From Erigeron canadensis (taxonomy: Eukaryota > Streptophyta > Magnoliopsida > Asterales > Asteraceae), in NCBI RefSeq assembly GCF_010389155.1, contig NC_057761.1, positions 1,118,501 to 1,182,500 on the forward strand: a DNA stretch of 64,000 nucleotides. Direction: 5' to 3'. Each line of letters starts with the position of its first letter. The first letter of the stretch is position 1. This document shows positions 1 through 12,889 of the stretch, piece by piece. The position numbers were made by a program, and so were the translations under genes. Below the pieces are notes generated by a model that saw only the letters and a program-made list of their open reading frames with translations, did no database searches and was not told the origin of the DNA.

Positions 1-1094
1 GAAATGGTTTAAGTGAACCAAAGACCGAACAAAAGCCATAGGTTTTGGACTTAAACCGATAAGGACTCAATAGGCTTAAGTACTATTGTTTTAGCCTTAT
101 GATGAAATGCCTTTAGGACGGGTTGGAATGAGTGAGAGTAGGATTAAGGCTTACTGTAGTATGTAAAGGGTTCCACAACTACGCTAGAAAGAGAGAGAAA
201 AAAACCAATTGCACATTGCCCCGTATATAACTACACTATATATTTACATCTAATGTATCAAAGAGATGTACTATATCAATAATGTGTATTGGATATATAA
301 ATACTATATAAAACTCAGAAACTAGTTTTATCACTATCTAGAGGTGTTCCATTCCTAGCGATGTATTCCATTTAATTGTCACACTTATCATGTTTATATG
401 ATTAACTTTTTTATTTTCATCTTTCAACCGCTAGTTCTCCAAATTCGATCAAATATGGTGATGTATACTTTAAACCACTCCCTACGGGAACTTTGTCATA
501 TCCTATATCAGTTTTGCCACATTAGTGTCATGTGAGCGCGCATATTTAAACTGACACACCCCTATCACCAATCAACAACACCACTTCACAGATTGACGTC
601 CTTCTATCATTTTATTTTGTAGTGTAAGCATGGTCGGTATTTTGGTCGGCACATACAAAATGATTTTTCTTCATCATATCGTTGTTGTCGTCAACTGTAT
701 TTTGGTCAGCACATACCAAACGGTGGTAATCAACCAGCCTTATTGCATCAAAACCTTGAGATTCAAATTTTATTTTAGTAATTAAGATGAGTTGATTGTG
801 AATTAATCCGGTTGAAAAAGGATAACTGGGTTGAAGTTCAAATACTCGTTGAGGAAGAAATTAATCCAGGTTGCAGTTGAGGTGGAAAACCATGTTGGTA
901 TATGGTGGAATTTCAAATTGTTTTTATAGAAATTGAATGGAACTAGACGGAAGTGAGGTGTTTGTTATAAAAATCTTAAAATCTAAACACATATAATGCT
1001 AGTACATAACTACATACTCATTATAAAATATATCACTATTATAACTAAATTATATAAAACCTTTATGTTAAAACTTACATTAATATACTAACAA
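1..1094. other. AT-rich intergenic sequence, no gene seen
   Basis: No supportable open frame. A short phrase containing ATTTTGGTCGGCACATAC near 631-655 recurs in diverged form near 690-715, which suggests a small local duplication. Nothing else structured was seen. Confidence 0.5.
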
Positions 1095-1370
1095 GAAATT
1101 AGCCTAGTGGTAAGGCAAACATTTAATGACCTTAACTCCTTAAGGTCTTAGGTTCGATCCCCGTTGGGGATAAAAAAATAATTACTTTAAGGTACCTGTT
1201 ACTAATGAAGCCTAGACCCATATGCGAAGTTTAAATACGCGGGTTCGATCTTTCGGGGTGCCCAGATCATGGAGGTATTTTACCGGCATCATATGGCTCA
1301 TACGAGGTGGGTCGATGGGTATCTAATTGTGGTATTGGGGCTAGGGTTTCCCCCATTACCTTTTTTTTTT
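1095..1370 (+). mobile_element. tRNA-derived SINE
   Basis: A box-A-like sequence (TAGCCTAGTGGTAAGG, 1100-1115) is followed about 50 bp later by a box-B-like sequence (GGTTCGATCCCC, 1151-1162), the internal RNA polymerase III promoter layout of tRNA-derived SINEs. A second GGTTCGATC lies near 1243. The unit ends in a run of ten T at 1361-1370. I could not find convincing target-site duplications, so the borders are approximate. Confidence 0.6.
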
Positions 1371-3539
1371 AAAAAAAAGTTAAATTAATATCGAATTACT
1401 ATATAATAAATCGAATTAAAAATAAAGATTAATATGGGGAAGTTGATACTTTGACTTCTATTCTTGTTGTGGACAAAATAATCCCAAAATAAAGATAGTG
1501 GTTTTATTAAAAATTGGTTTTCAATTCTCTAGAACTGAAATTGGTTATATAAATTGGCATGTCGTTAAATTAAAACTTACTTAAAAGAAAAAGTCTGACT
1601 TGGATATTAGGGAACGTGGTCAAAGCCCGATAACTATTAATTTTCCATACATTACTAACGTCCATTGTGGTTCGAAATACTTCGCGAATCTTATTAGTAG
1701 TGGTGCCCAAACAACTGGGTCTTGCCTAAACCGACCCCTACCCGAACCCCTTATTGGTCAATGAGAACGAAGCCGGGTTTAACCGATTTCTTTACCGGAT
1801 TTTCCCGGGTTCTAATTTTGAATACCTTGTCCAAAAATAGAGTTTCCAAAACGGGTCCAAATCGCTATGTTTTTCAGAACTCGAACCGTTTTTGTCAAAC
1901 CCGGGGTTAACCGGGTAGGAAACCAGCTTTTTCTAACTGGGTTTCCAAAAACTGTTTTTTTTTTCTTTTTACACATCTAATTAATCAAGGATAAGACATA
2001 AAAACACAACAGGAGGTTATCAGTTTGCTAGTACTCCATATAGCCATCGTCTAACGTCCGAGGTAGCACCGAATCCATTCTTGTGTATCAATCATCTATT
2101 ATATTATTACTCATAGTTTGGTTATCAAGGTTCCGCAAATTTTAATTTCAATTCAAAAATAACATTTCAGTTCATGTAAAGGAGAATCGAATCAAGTAAT
2201 CACAACAAATTTCAAAACCAATAAATCAGTAGTGCCGAACAAGAGTCACAACAACCCCACATATATATCCATGCTCTTATAGTAAAGATAATAATAATAA
2301 TATATAGTTGTATTATGTGATTCGATTCTGACATTTTACCAATAATCGTTAGTGTACTACTACTTGTTATAAATGCATATTTTTAATTTTTGAATAGTCC
2401 AAATTTACTTTCCAGAATATAATTTCAAGACTAGCTTATTTGCTCCTTATGCTACAATAAAACAATCTTTTCTAGACTCGATCATACTAGCACAACTGAA
2501 ATTACCATAAAACAACATTGACTTTTATTTTACTCTTTATAATATACTTCTTTCTTTTATTCTTTTCCGAAAGGAACAAAATTGTTCGAGACAATTATTA
2601 GATGAAAAATGATAAAATGTGAAAATTGAAAAGAAAAATAAAGTATAACACTATTCATTGAATATTTAGGCATTTATATTTTAGGTGATGATACGTGGAT
2701 CAACTTCATCAAAACAGCATCATAAATGGCTAGCTAGAATTCGTACATTGAACCACCATGAAATCCAAGCGCATTGAATTTGAATGAATATGTAGTATAA
2801 CTATATACTCCCTAAACAAGTAGTAAAACAAACCTAGTACATGACATCCCCTACAAACCACACCAAAATATCGAAGTGCATGTGACCACGTTTCATTAAA
2901 GGGTATTGATTGCGATGGAAGAACCTATGCGTTCTTTTATAAGAGCAAGAGAAGTAGGGTACGCAAATCGATCAGTCCAATTTGGTCAATTTAGCTAGCT
3001 AATTATTCAATAATCCATTAATAATAACCACACCGCCAAATCGATGACATTCTGGCTTAAAATTTGAATTTCTTAAGCCATTTTGAATAATTAAAAAAAT
3101 TTTAAAAATTATCTCTCATATTCGTTGCGTGCATATAATTTTGTTAAAGAAGTGAAACACTCTTTGACAGGGGATGAGTGTGACTTTAACAACAGATTTG
3201 TGTTCGATTGGTGTGGAGGGTGGAGATGGATCGGGTCCAAGACTGCTCATGAAAAGCCCCGAAATGGTTTAATGGTCAGCGGTCCATTATAAATTAAAAG
3301 AGGTGCGCCCACATTCTAAACAATAATGATAAATTAATGACATCTGGTGTCGATTCTTTAGTAGGATTCTTTTGTAATCCGAAAACCCGGATTAGGGTCC
3401 ATTACAAACATGCTTTGTTCTCGTGCTTAAAGAAGCCTGGCATGTGCCCTTCACATGTCTGATGTCTCATTATCTAAAAAATATACATAAACCCGACCAA
3501 ATTATGTAAAGTGGGAAAGTATATATAAGTTTTTGAATA
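1371..3539. other. Intergenic, with a CCGGGT-rich patch at 1715-1935
   Basis: Mostly AT-rich. From about 1715 to 1935 the composition changes and ACCCGG/CCGGGTT words recur in both orientations, for example around 1740, 1775, 1800 and 1895-1920. Such clusters are common in the subterminal regions of hAT or CACTA elements, but no terminal repeats or target duplication could be fixed. The short open frame across it reads like chance. No gene is supported. Confidence 0.4.
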
Positions 3540-3557
3540 TATGTGAAAAATGTGGTA

Positions 3558-3788
3558 AGTAACTGCTCAATGCCGTCTTTCGCGGGTTTTGAGCCCCAAC
3601 ACCTCGACGGTGTATGGGGGAGGTTAAGATGTAGGCAGACCTTACCTCTACCTAAGTAGAGAGGCTGCTTCCAGTTTCTACCTAAATGGTAGAGAAGACC
3701 CTTCAACCTTTGCATGGGATGAGAATCGAACCCATGACCTCTGTCTCCAGAAGCAAAGGTGTTTACCACTGATCCAACCATGTTGCTT
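3558..3788 (-). mobile_element. tRNA-derived SINE (Sol/Au-like) with 18-bp TSD
   Basis: Read on the minus strand the unit opens with a box-A-like GGATCAGTGGTAAACACC and a box-B-like GGGTTCGATTCTC. It continues with the GGTAAGGTCTGCCTACATC-type body known from Sol/TS-like SINEs of asterids (recognised from memory). It is flanked by perfect 18-bp direct repeats, TATGTGAAAAATGTGGTA at 3540-3557 and 3789-3806, so both borders are well fixed and the insertion looks fairly recent. A 103-codon minus-strand open frame lies over the element and is a by-product of it, not a gene. Confidence 0.88.
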
Positions 3789-3806
3789 TATGTGAAAAAT
3801 GTGGTA

Positions 3807-4856
3807 CGAAATTTAAAATCCATTGGAGCTTTGTTCTCTAGGAAGGAAGTTATATTATAAGTCTATGTACTACTATACTAGAACTTTTATACAGTTTCAC
3901 ACCACTAGTATTTATAAATAAGTAATAACATAATAATTGACATTTTTCATACCAAAATTTGGGTCAATCTTATATTCATTGAGTTTAATTACAGTACATT
4001 GCTTGTGTCGTACGATCCTTTATGCAAAACAAAATTATGAATTGGGTTTTATATGTATAAACAAAAATAAGATTTCAATTTTCAAAAGTTAGAAATGGAC
4101 AATCACAAAATCTTGGGGATATACTTAATAGTACAAATAAAACCGAATATATTGTAATCATCAAGGCATGAAACGCTTTCAGATTGAATTAATTGGGTGG
4201 TTTACACCAAATCATTCAACCGGATATAATCAGTGATTAAAAATTTTCTATATGTTTGTATTTGAGAAAGAACCAGTGAAGACAATTTCGACCAAAGGAG
4301 AATTGCGTGAGTGAATAAATGCTTTAGGCCCATCAACTACCTTTTAGATGGTTGAGTTTTCATGGTTTATGAGCAAGATCAACCCCTCAAGTTTGCGAGA
4401 ATTAGATTTCTCTGAAGCAATTTTACATAAGACTTTAACGGAAATACAAGGATTACTGCCCTTTGGACCCGTTCTCGAAGGCATTGTTCCCGGACCCCGT
4501 ACCCTAGAGATCATAATACATGCATATACGCGTGTACTCCGCATCACCATTCTTATATGATATCTTATTATCACTTGAATGGTTAAACTAGTTATTACAA
4601 TTACATTTAAATATCCAAGAATAATATTAACAAATATCAATCAAAGAATCAAATAGATGAACAAACTAATTATAACAACATGAACTTATATTTCCACTAA
4701 TTTTGGTAAGAGTAATGATATACGTGATTAATTTGTTAATCCTAAAAAGTTGGTGTTGGTTTTACTCATTTTTCCCACTAATGATTACAACCCAGAATTT
4801 GTGCTCACATTAGTTCCATTAATATTACATCATATCTCTATTTTTATAATCTACCA

Positions 4857-4888
<32 letters not shown>

Positions 4889-5309
4889 ACATGGTTTTAA
4901 ATTCATTCATAAATAAATAGAATCTCTTAGATGAATTACAACTTTGATTTATAACCTTTAGATCAAAATAATAGTATTATTACCTAAATTATTATTAAGT
5001 AAATACAACATTAGTCCTTCTCGTTAATTTACACTTTTTTGTTTTCCACTAATAATTTACATTTTTTTTGCTTTCTACTAATAATTTACACTTTTTTGTT
5101 TTCCATCATTAATTACACTTTATAACCTTTTGATCAAAATAATAATATTATTACCTAATTAATTTTTAAGTAAATATAACATTAGTCACACTCATCAATT
5201 TATATTATTTTTTGTTTTTCATCGTTAATTTATACTTTTGGTCATTTTTCATCATTAATATCTAATTTAAAAGACATATCTACCGATATATATATATATC
5301 TATATATAT
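3807..5309. other. AT-rich intergenic with (TA)n
   Basis: Contains a (TA)n tract at about 4855-4880 and diverged repeats of a phrase like 'TTTTTGTTTTCCACTAATAATTT' broken into short words between 5030 and 5250. Open frames overlap on both strands at 4344-4640. The plus-strand frame looks slightly exon-like in composition but matches no family I recognise and has no splice context. Confidence 0.4.
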
Positions 5310-6241
5310 ATAGAGTGAAGATAACGTGAGAACTAGAAAATTGTCGAGAATTGCGAGAACCAACCATAACTATTAGATAAAGTAGATCAATGGCTAAGAT
5401 GGATCAATGGCAATTGTGTAAATAAAGTTACTCATTTAAAGTCATGGAACGTGTAAAGGGGTAAAATAAGGATATTAAAAATATACGAGTATATAATTAC
5501 GTTACACCACCGTGGAAAACGTACTCTCCTCATTTAAACACCATCAATAAACAACCCATTATCTTTCAAACACAAATTTGCATGTTTCTTTTGCTATGAG
5601 CAGTTAGTATTCAAATGTGTTTGCATATCTCGAAGACTTGAGTTTTTACGTAAGGGCCACATGTGTTTGTATAAATAGATTAGGAAACATGGTTATTCCG
5701 CACACATGTATTTGTGTATTTCGAACACATGGTTCATTCGTTGTGAACACATACGTGGTTCGGTGTACACGTATGTTAATCGGTTCAGTTAGGGTCGTGT
5801 GTTACAAACGTGTACTATAAGAAATAAGGCGGATGAGTGTGGATGCATGTCGCTTATATAACAGGAATTAAAAAAGCAATCGTAGTACATGGAACTTCAA
5901 GCATTGGGTGTTTTAGTAAAAAATGCATATTTATTATCAAAATAGATGGTAACAACATACTCACTGAAATAAATATCAACAAAACTTCGGTAAATCTTGT
6001 TGATGGGTCGACGAACTCATGGGAATAAAAGGGGGCATGTTTTTTGTAACCGATCTTTAAAGATAATGGTTGGAGAGATTCATGGGGTGGGGTGGTCAAA
6101 AATTCACGGGGCTTTTAATTTTTTGGTATTTTATTTAATTGTATTTATAAATTTACCATAGTATCTTTATATCTTTTAATTAAATACTGGTTCTCACCGT
6201 TCTCGACAATTTTTGGTTCTCATATTATCTTTTGACTATAT
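5310..6241. mobile_element. Terminal-inverted-repeat element in (TA)n, GAGAAC class
   Basis: The left end (5310-5365) and the reverse complement of the right end (6184-6241) align for about 50 bp: both read roughly TATAG, AAGATAA, GTGAGAAC, AAAATTGTCGAGAA, GAGAACC in that order. (TA)-rich sequence lies on both sides. The interior holds two small plus-strand open frames (5617-5820, 5837-6028) with repeated ACACATG/ACACGT words. They resemble no known protein. Superfamily unassigned: no target duplication beyond TA can be read because the flanks are microsatellite. Confidence 0.65.
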
Positions 6242-6248
6242 ATCTATA

Positions 6249-6865
6249 TCTATATTAAAAAAGTAAGAATCCTAGCATTTTAAAGTCCTCTTCAAAATTA
6301 AACATATTTTAAAACATTGTCACCTAGGATTACATCATATGTGTCATCTCCAGAATTTTTTACAATATTTATCTTATTTATATATGTCAAAAAAGAATTT
6401 AAATATTAAAATAAAGACTAATATTAAAATACAAAATTAATAATATAACAGTTTAACTTTGGATATACGTAGGATTTCCTACAAGTACATTAAACTAAAT
6501 AAAAACTTTATATACACATAATTATAAGAAAAAATTACAAAATCAAATCCCATATCAAAATTAAAGCACGTACATTAAAAAAAATAACATAATCAAATCC
6601 CATACCAAAATTAAAACAAGTATAAACTTAACATATATTTTTAAATTTGAAAAGTATGTATTTATCAAAAACATATAACTTTTTATGAAAACCTATAATT
6701 TGTGTTTTTATCCTTTTTCTTATTCCAGGTAATTTTCTTATTCGATGGGTGAGAAACAATTTTCTTTTTATGTTTTATACGGGTTTTTAATATTAAAAAT
6801 ATTTACAATCTTTACCTTTTTTCAACTTTTTTACCACGCGCACATCGTGCGGGTAAAAGACCTAG
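6249..6865 (+). mobile_element. Small non-autonomous Helitron
   Basis: Starts TCTATATTAAAAAAGTAAG after an A (6248). Ends with a GC-rich hairpin (CGCGCACATCGTGCGGG, about 6838-6853), a short spacer and CCTAG, followed by T (6866). This matches Helitron rules: 5' TC, 3' CTRR after a hairpin, and insertion between A and T with no target duplication. There is no coding capacity; the interior is AT-rich. The left end abuts the preceding foldback element. Confidence 0.7.
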
Positions 6866-7237
6866 TATATATATATATAACAAAGTTCTAAATTTATTTT
6901 CAAACATACAGAAACCTTAGATGATATCTATCTTTGATTTATAACCATTAAATCAAATTTAATTATTTCATCTTTATTAAATGACAATATTAATACATAT
7001 ACTTTATATGATTAGACTAAATATATCATTCTTGCATGTATACTTTTAATAATATTAAAATTAAAAAATCAATCAACTCTATAGTATAGCAGATAGCGTA
7101 ACGTAATCCAATATGTGACGATTTCATAATGATTGGTCCATAAAATATTATATTGTTAACAATTTTGAAAATTTTATCATATATTGTATTGGGCTTTGAC
7201 TTACCATAATCATAAAACTATAACGCCTATATAAAAG

Positions 7238-7411
7238 CCAAGTTTTTTGTCTTTGTTTTTACTTAGCCGGTTACCAAATGAAGAAGGGGTTGTTCAATTT
7301 CATAAAATTAGCTTTAAAATTTTATTCAAGTTTTTGGTCTTTATTTTTACTTAGCTGGTTACCAAATGAAGAAGGGTTCAATTTCATAAGACTAGCTTTA
7401 AAATTTTATTT
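7238..7411. repeat. Tandem duplication, about 85 bp x 2
   Basis: Copy 1 (about 7238-7326) and copy 2 (about 7327-7411) both contain TTACTTAGC, GGTTACCAAATGAAGAAGGG, TTCAATTTCATAA and TAGCTTTAAAATTTTATT in order. They differ by scattered substitutions and a short indel. Ordinary segmental slippage or a small local duplication. Confidence 0.8.
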
Positions 7412-7540
7412 ATCATCTTCAGTATTTTTGTTAATCCATGTTTTGTTAAATTAAATGTAAGGAAAGAAATTTGGAAAATTAATTCATTATCAAATATTTT
7501 ATTAATATAATTAACTAGTATTCATGCAAAGGTTCCTTAT

Positions 7541-7590
7541 TATACGGTGAGGTTTTTTTATGTCGTATGCCGACTGAATGTTCGAAAAAA
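7541..7590 (+). mobile_element. 5'-truncated SINE remnant
   Basis: The tract TACGGTGAGGT, ATGTC, ATGCCGACTGA and a following A-run repeat, with changes, the 3' end of the SINE at 17886-18101 (TACGGTGAGGTG, AATGTC, ATACCGACTAAC, A-run). Only the last roughly 50 bp are present, as expected from incomplete reverse transcription. Confidence 0.55.
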
Positions 7591-10060
7591 AATATTCATA
7601 ATTATCTTTATTCATAATTTCTTACTAGATTTAGTATCATATCAAATAAACGAAATGTCAGTGACATTTTTAAAAGTGTAAAACTAAATTATAAGATCCA
7701 GGAACAAAAGATTATGTATTATTTTGTAGTTCAGAAAAGTTGGGTTGAGTTGTATGAGATTTTAGGTATATGTTTTGTAGGGTGACAATTTAATTAAGTG
7801 GTAAACTATTGTAACACGTAAAAATATGTACAAAAAAGTCACTCTTCTTATAAACATCGTGGAGTATAGTCACTCTTGACCTTCATGTAGCTCCACCATT
7901 AATATCAGATGTATAGACAAATGTAGTAAACACAACATTAGTCCATATGTTTAGACTAAATATAACCTTATTTATCTAAATTATACGCAATTGACTTATG
8001 GCGTTCGAACTAATTGCAATTTGATAGCTATCTTTTTTTTATTATATAAGATCATCTCAATAAATATAGATATTAAAAATTCTTTATTTTAAAACTATAA
8101 AATAACTTATCCCGCCTAATATAGGGTATAAACATAATTTTTTTCATTATAACATAATTAATAGTTATTTATCGGTGTTTGGGGTTAGTTTGTAAAATAG
8201 ATTTTGTGAATATTTGATAATTATGAGATATGTTAAAAGAAGATTACCGCACAATTGTTTGTACTATTCGAAATTCAAAAATTCTAAAGAAATACTATAA
8301 ATACATAACCTAGAAATCTTAATATATCGATGTAAATTTACTTTTAAAAATTCTTTAAAATGTAATTATAAAGACAAATAGTAGAATTTTTAAGGATAAA
8401 AACCTGAAGAAAGAAACTCTAAAATAGAATGCTTAAATAGAAGTGAAAAATATCTATTATTTAATTGAAAAATTGATATACGTTTAATACCTTTTAAAAA
8501 GATCTTCTAAAAAAATGGTATTTATATGCTCGCTTAGGCGGTAGTCAAATGAATATTAGATGTAAGTGTAGTGCTTATATATTGCTATGATGGTATGATA
8601 TTTATGTAAGATTATTTTATTTTATTAAAATTTCATTACGTGTGTATAAGTATTAAATTATGTGAGAGATTTTATAAGATGACTAATATAGTTACACGAG
8701 TTTAAAGAAAGTCAAACATATATTTAGTACTTAATTATACTTAGCTAAACAATTCTGGTTATCTTTACTTGCAAACTATCACTTAATACATTGATATTAA
8801 GTTTTACTTAATTGTTTATAAAAATATAAAATAATGAAATCTTATGTTTATTTTCTCTATATAGAGAACATATCTTAATTTTCATTGTAAATGAAATAGT
8901 CTTCAATAAAACTTTGCTTATTTGTAAATTAACTCATTTTAGCAACTGTTTAAAAGTGAAAAATACCTCATTTTAACAAGATACTAATTTACATTTTTTG
9001 CATCATGATACTAATTAATCTATTTTCAACATCTTTTATTTATGTTTGTCATTTTATGATATTATGAAACGATAATATGTCATTAACAAAATATGTTCTA
9101 TCACGTATTACGCGGGACAATAATTTAGTTCTACGTATAATAATATGAATTTTATTAGCAAAAAAAGGAGCTTAGAGGATGCGTCTATGTTTTAGGCCTG
9201 GAGTTATAGATTACTTGGACGACATATAACACTTTTTGAAGAAAAAAAACAATATGGAGTTATGGATCAGTGTATCTGTTATTTAAAAAAATCTCATAAA
9301 ACAATAGTCAACTTATGAAGAACACATGAGCGATGAACTGATGTACACATGGATCTTTAATAAAAAGTATCTTAAGTTAGTAGGAAAGCCAATATTATAT
9401 TCCAAATTATTGATGCCACCACATCGATCAAATTATTATTAAATATAACAATTTAAGACATCTTAGCTATGGTAAATTTTTAGGTAGCGTTTGGGATTGG
9501 AATTTTATGAAATTGGAATTGAATTTTAATTTTTAATGTGTTTGGTTGTTTAAATAATAAGGAATCACATATCATAGGAATATAAATATTCTATCATTTG
9601 ATCCCAGTCCTTAGGGATGGAGGAAGGAAAGGAAGGATCACACACTTAAATGTGCAAAAAATTAAAAACATTCCGTCAAGTTTCATTCTTTAAATTCCAA
9701 TTCCTTTGATAAATTTTATTCCTTTCAAAAACATTATGTGAATCACCTAAGTTTTTTATTTTTACCAACTAAGTTTTTAAGTTTTTAATTTTGGCCACCA
9801 ACTTTATTTTTTCTACTTTCCACCCATTATATAAACTTAATTTTTTAACTTTTATTATCAAACTTTTGGATTTTGTAACTTTGGCCACCCAATTTTCATA
9901 ACTTTTTACCTCTTATAGTAAACTTTAAGTGTTGTTAACTTTTACCACCAAATGTTTGGGTAATGCTAGATGTATGTTTGTCTAATGCGACGACGATAGT
10001 GGTAGTGTGAAAGGACACGACTTGATAAACCGAAAATACAAGAATTTTTTTTTTTTATAA

Positions 10061-10229
10061 CCCACTGCGCCGCAGTGGGAATCCTCAGAACAAAATGGGA
10101 AAAGGTCCCACTGCACCGCAGTGGGTTTGAAACTCTCCCACTGCGCCGCAGTGGGAGGAACTGAAAACAAAGACGAGGAAAACCACTGCGCCGCAGTGGG
10201 CAAAACCACCCCCACTGCGCCGCAGTGGG
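10061..10229. repeat. Five copies of a 19-bp CG-rich palindrome in LTR X
   Basis: The perfect palindrome CCCACTGCGCCGCAGTGGG (or a one-base variant) occurs at 10061-10079, 10107-10125, 10137-10155, 10183-10200 and 10211-10229. Spacing alternates between about 46 and 30 bp. The spacers are unrelated, so this is not a simple tandem repeat. Related but different palindromes occur in two other LTRs of the window. Confidence 0.9.
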
Positions 10230-10875
10230 CTACCTGATCAGCAACCCGATTCCATTTTTGACACTTGAACCATCTTGCAATCATTACCATGACACAAAGA
10301 ACTTCAAAGCTACATTCTGAAAGTTTCTAACAACATTATAAACACATTTTGACTTTCACACAACAATATTTAGTTTCCAAACCCAGGAACACCACCAAAC
10401 GGGTCATTTACCCAAATTGACACAATTTTCCACCAAATTTCAACTTCACAACTTTCTAACAATTTTACCCCTGCTCATTTACATAATTCAACAAGAAATA
10501 TGACCATTACACCAAAATATACCAAGAGCCAAAGGAGAGGGACAACTAGGTATCTACACCAAAAGATCATCATCCATCCAAGGATGACCTATATACCTTC
10601 AAGAACTTCCAAAGTTTACTTCAAGCTCTAATTCAACTTTCTTCAAATCAACCACACTAGTTCCTTCTTCCGGAACTACCTATAAAAGGGTAAACAACTA
10701 AAATATAAGCGAAGGCTTAGTGAATATGCTTGCATACATTTACGAATACGAAAGAAGGCAAGTGCAAAGACTTTCACATGTAACCTATGACACCGTCATG
10801 TCACATTTACATGCTCACTCTGCACACTATCAAATACATATATGGATCCATATAAGCTAAACATCATAATCATGA

Positions 10876-10975
10876 TCATCTATCGGGGTTCTTAGGCCAC
10901 CGGAGGTTCTTAGGCATCAATCAATCAACTATCGGGGTTCTTAGGCCCCGGGGGTTCTTAGGCCTCATAAAATAT
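10876..10975 (+). repeat. GTTCTTAGGCC short repeats in LTR X
   Basis: The word GTTCTTAGGC recurs four times (near 10889, 10906, 10937 and 10955), in a setting of CGGGG. The homologous LTR copy has the same array at about 50254-50350, so the array is a family character and not a local accident. Confidence 0.75.
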
Positions 10976-11741
10976 GCCCCACATGGGCTAAACGCCAAAT
11001 CAATTACCATGCTTGGAACATTCACATCTCATGGTAATTGACCCAACGTATACACAAAGGTATGCAAGTATACTCACCTCCTCCGCAACAAAGACAACAA
11101 AGCTAAACAATAATGCTCAACAAGCTCAACCTATGATCATATCATAAAATGCATAAGCTTTCACTCACAATTTGACTAGCTTAACCTAGTCATACTCAAT
11201 TACTAGTCTTTTCTAAACCCAAAACCCAACCCATTTGTCATTGAGTTACTTTCATTCATACAATAACACTAGGTAGCTCATTCTACCATTTTCATCATTA
11301 CTTCAATAACTAGAAAAACTCATATTTTCTCATAAACCCAAATTATCACAAGAACTTATCAATTTCATAATCAAACACATTATATAACTCAATGACAACT
11401 AGATTAACTAAGGAATTGGGGAAAAATTAACCACAATCCAATTTCTAGCAAAACCCCAAATTTGGGTTCCTTCATGAACCCTAATTTCAAAAGAAAAGAT
11501 AAAGCTAAATTGGGGAAATTCCTTACCTCAACAAAGAAGACAATTAATTAGGGTTTTCAATACACAATTTCTTCCCTTTTTTCCTCTTAAATTTCGGCCA
11601 CCTCCACCACAAATCCACAAACCCTAACTTTTTAATCTTGTTTGATAAGAGTTGTTAATGATGATTATTATTTTGATTTCTACCTTGGGCTTGGAAGATT
11701 AAACTTTGATTTAGTGAAAGCAAAAAGAATGCATGAAGTGT

Positions 11742-11824
11742 AGAAGAAGAAGAAGAAGAAGAAGAAGAAGAAGAAGAAGAAGAAGAAGAAGAAGAAGAAG
11801 AAGAAGAAGAAGAAGAAGAAGAAG
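11742..11824. repeat. (GAA)n microsatellite, about 27 units
   Basis: An uninterrupted AAG/GAA trinucleotide tract of about 80 bp lies within the solo LTR. The open frame on its minus strand, which encodes a phenylalanine run, is an artefact. Confidence 0.95.
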
Positions 11825-12046
11825 GAGTGAAGTGGGAGGTGACTCAAAAGAAAAAGAGGGCTGGCACTCTTTGGAGATGCCACGTCCCATATGATTTTCT
11901 TGGTATTAAAATACCCGCTATCCGCTAAAGTTCCAACTAAATTAACCCCATATCCAAAAATAAAACACTAGAAAATTAATTTAATGTTAAAACTATAAAA
12001 AAGGGTTAATTTCTTTTACCTTAAAATCTTGGGATGTTACATAGTG

Positions 12047-12889
12047 GTAGTGGTGTGGTGATGGCAGCGATGGCTATTGGTGTAGATTATCAATGTAAAG
12101 TTAATTGATGTAAAAAATGATATTGTAATTATTTTAATAGTTTATTTGTATCTTTTAAAAAGACTTTTGTACCACTTTTTTTTCGTATTGTATTTTTTTA
12201 CATTTATGATATGCTATTGTAATATACGTTTATCACTTATATGTATCAACCACCTTATACGCGTTACAAGTTTTACGTATCGTCAAGATTCCCGGGGTTG
12301 ACCCGGGTAATAAACAAGTTTCTACTCAAATCAAGTAGTATATGTATTTATCACATGTAAAACATTCAAGGAGGAGCCAAAGCTTCAAATGGGGAGGCGA
12401 TATTATTTAGAGGGCAATTTTGGGAATGCTAGGAGGTGAGTTTGCGATGGGGATTGCGGAATAGTGGAGGATTATTCCTTTGAGGCTTTGATAACCGAAT
12501 CAAAAAAAAACTAAAACATGTCACAAGCACATAAACCTGTCATCTTTTTCATCAAATATTTTTCCAAATTACAATAGTAATTGTTAGTATGGCTTCCACA
12601 TACTTTCGATCGACCATCCTTTCCTTTTTTTTTATAAGGATGATTTGATCCTTTCTCAAATTAGTACCAACAATTCTAAACTCGTTCATGCGAGGAATTG
12701 AACAACTTTACTCAAGAAGACAAAGTCTATCAAGCAAAATTGAAAGTTACGCAAAAAGTTTGGGGTTCCGAATTAGGGCTTACAATTTTAAAATGAAATG
12801 ACACGACCTGTTGTTTACAGGTTTCATGTCTTAATAAATCTGGACCTATTAAGACCTATTAAGGTTATATATATATATATATATATATT
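12047..12889. other. Intergenic; possible degenerate Helitron end
   Basis: GGT/GTG-rich sequence continues from the solo-LTR target site. A hairpin-like CCCGGGGTTGACCCGGG at 12289-12305 followed by a short spacer and CAAGT resembles a Helitron 3' end, but CAAG does not fit CTRR. (TA)n at about 12864-12888. No gene seen. Confidence 0.4.

Larger units (their letters stand above)
6866..10002. other. AT-rich intergenic
   Basis: No supportable gene. Two small structures inside are listed separately (tandem duplication 7238-7411 and SINE remnant 7541-7590). A GGTAGCGTTTGGGATTGG phrase at about 9482 resembles the outer end of some MITEs, but no matching inverted end was found. Confidence 0.5.
10008..12041. 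mobile_element. Solo LTR (family X, probably Ty3/gypsy), TSD TAGTG
   Basis: The unit begins TGAAAGGACACGAC and ends GGGATGTTACA, giving the canonical TG...CA ends. It is flanked by perfect 5-bp repeats TAGTG (10003-10007 and 12042-12046). No gag-pol lies inside, so the 2034-bp unit is best read as a solo LTR left by recombination between two LTRs. A TATA-like CCTATAAAAGGG is on the plus strand near 10678, while TGTAACATCCC on the minus strand resembles the start of many gypsy LTRs, so orientation is left open. A diverged, truncated copy lies at 49339-51135. Confidence 0.85.

Noticed and set aside
4344..4640. Overlapping 70- and 98-codon frames on both strands as a gene
   Set aside because: No recognisable domain, no splice or promoter context, and both strands are open, which fits chance.
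9100..9140. Helitron 3' end near TATTACGCGGGAC
   Set aside because: No proper hairpin and no CTRR-T at a suitable distance.
9482..9760. MITE starting GGTAGCGTTTGGGATTGG
   Set aside because: No inverted right end or target duplication could be found.
10061..10229. CRISPR-like array because of repeats with unique spacers
   Set aside because: Perfect palindromes in a eukaryotic LTR with unequal spacing and no cas genes; a family feature of the LTR.
11680..11883. Open frame with a long phenylalanine run
   Set aside because: Caused only by the (GAA)n microsatellite.
12289..12315. Helitron 3' end (CCCGGGGTTGACCCGGG hairpin)
   Set aside because: The expected CTRR is CAAG here and no 5' end was found; it may be a decayed end.
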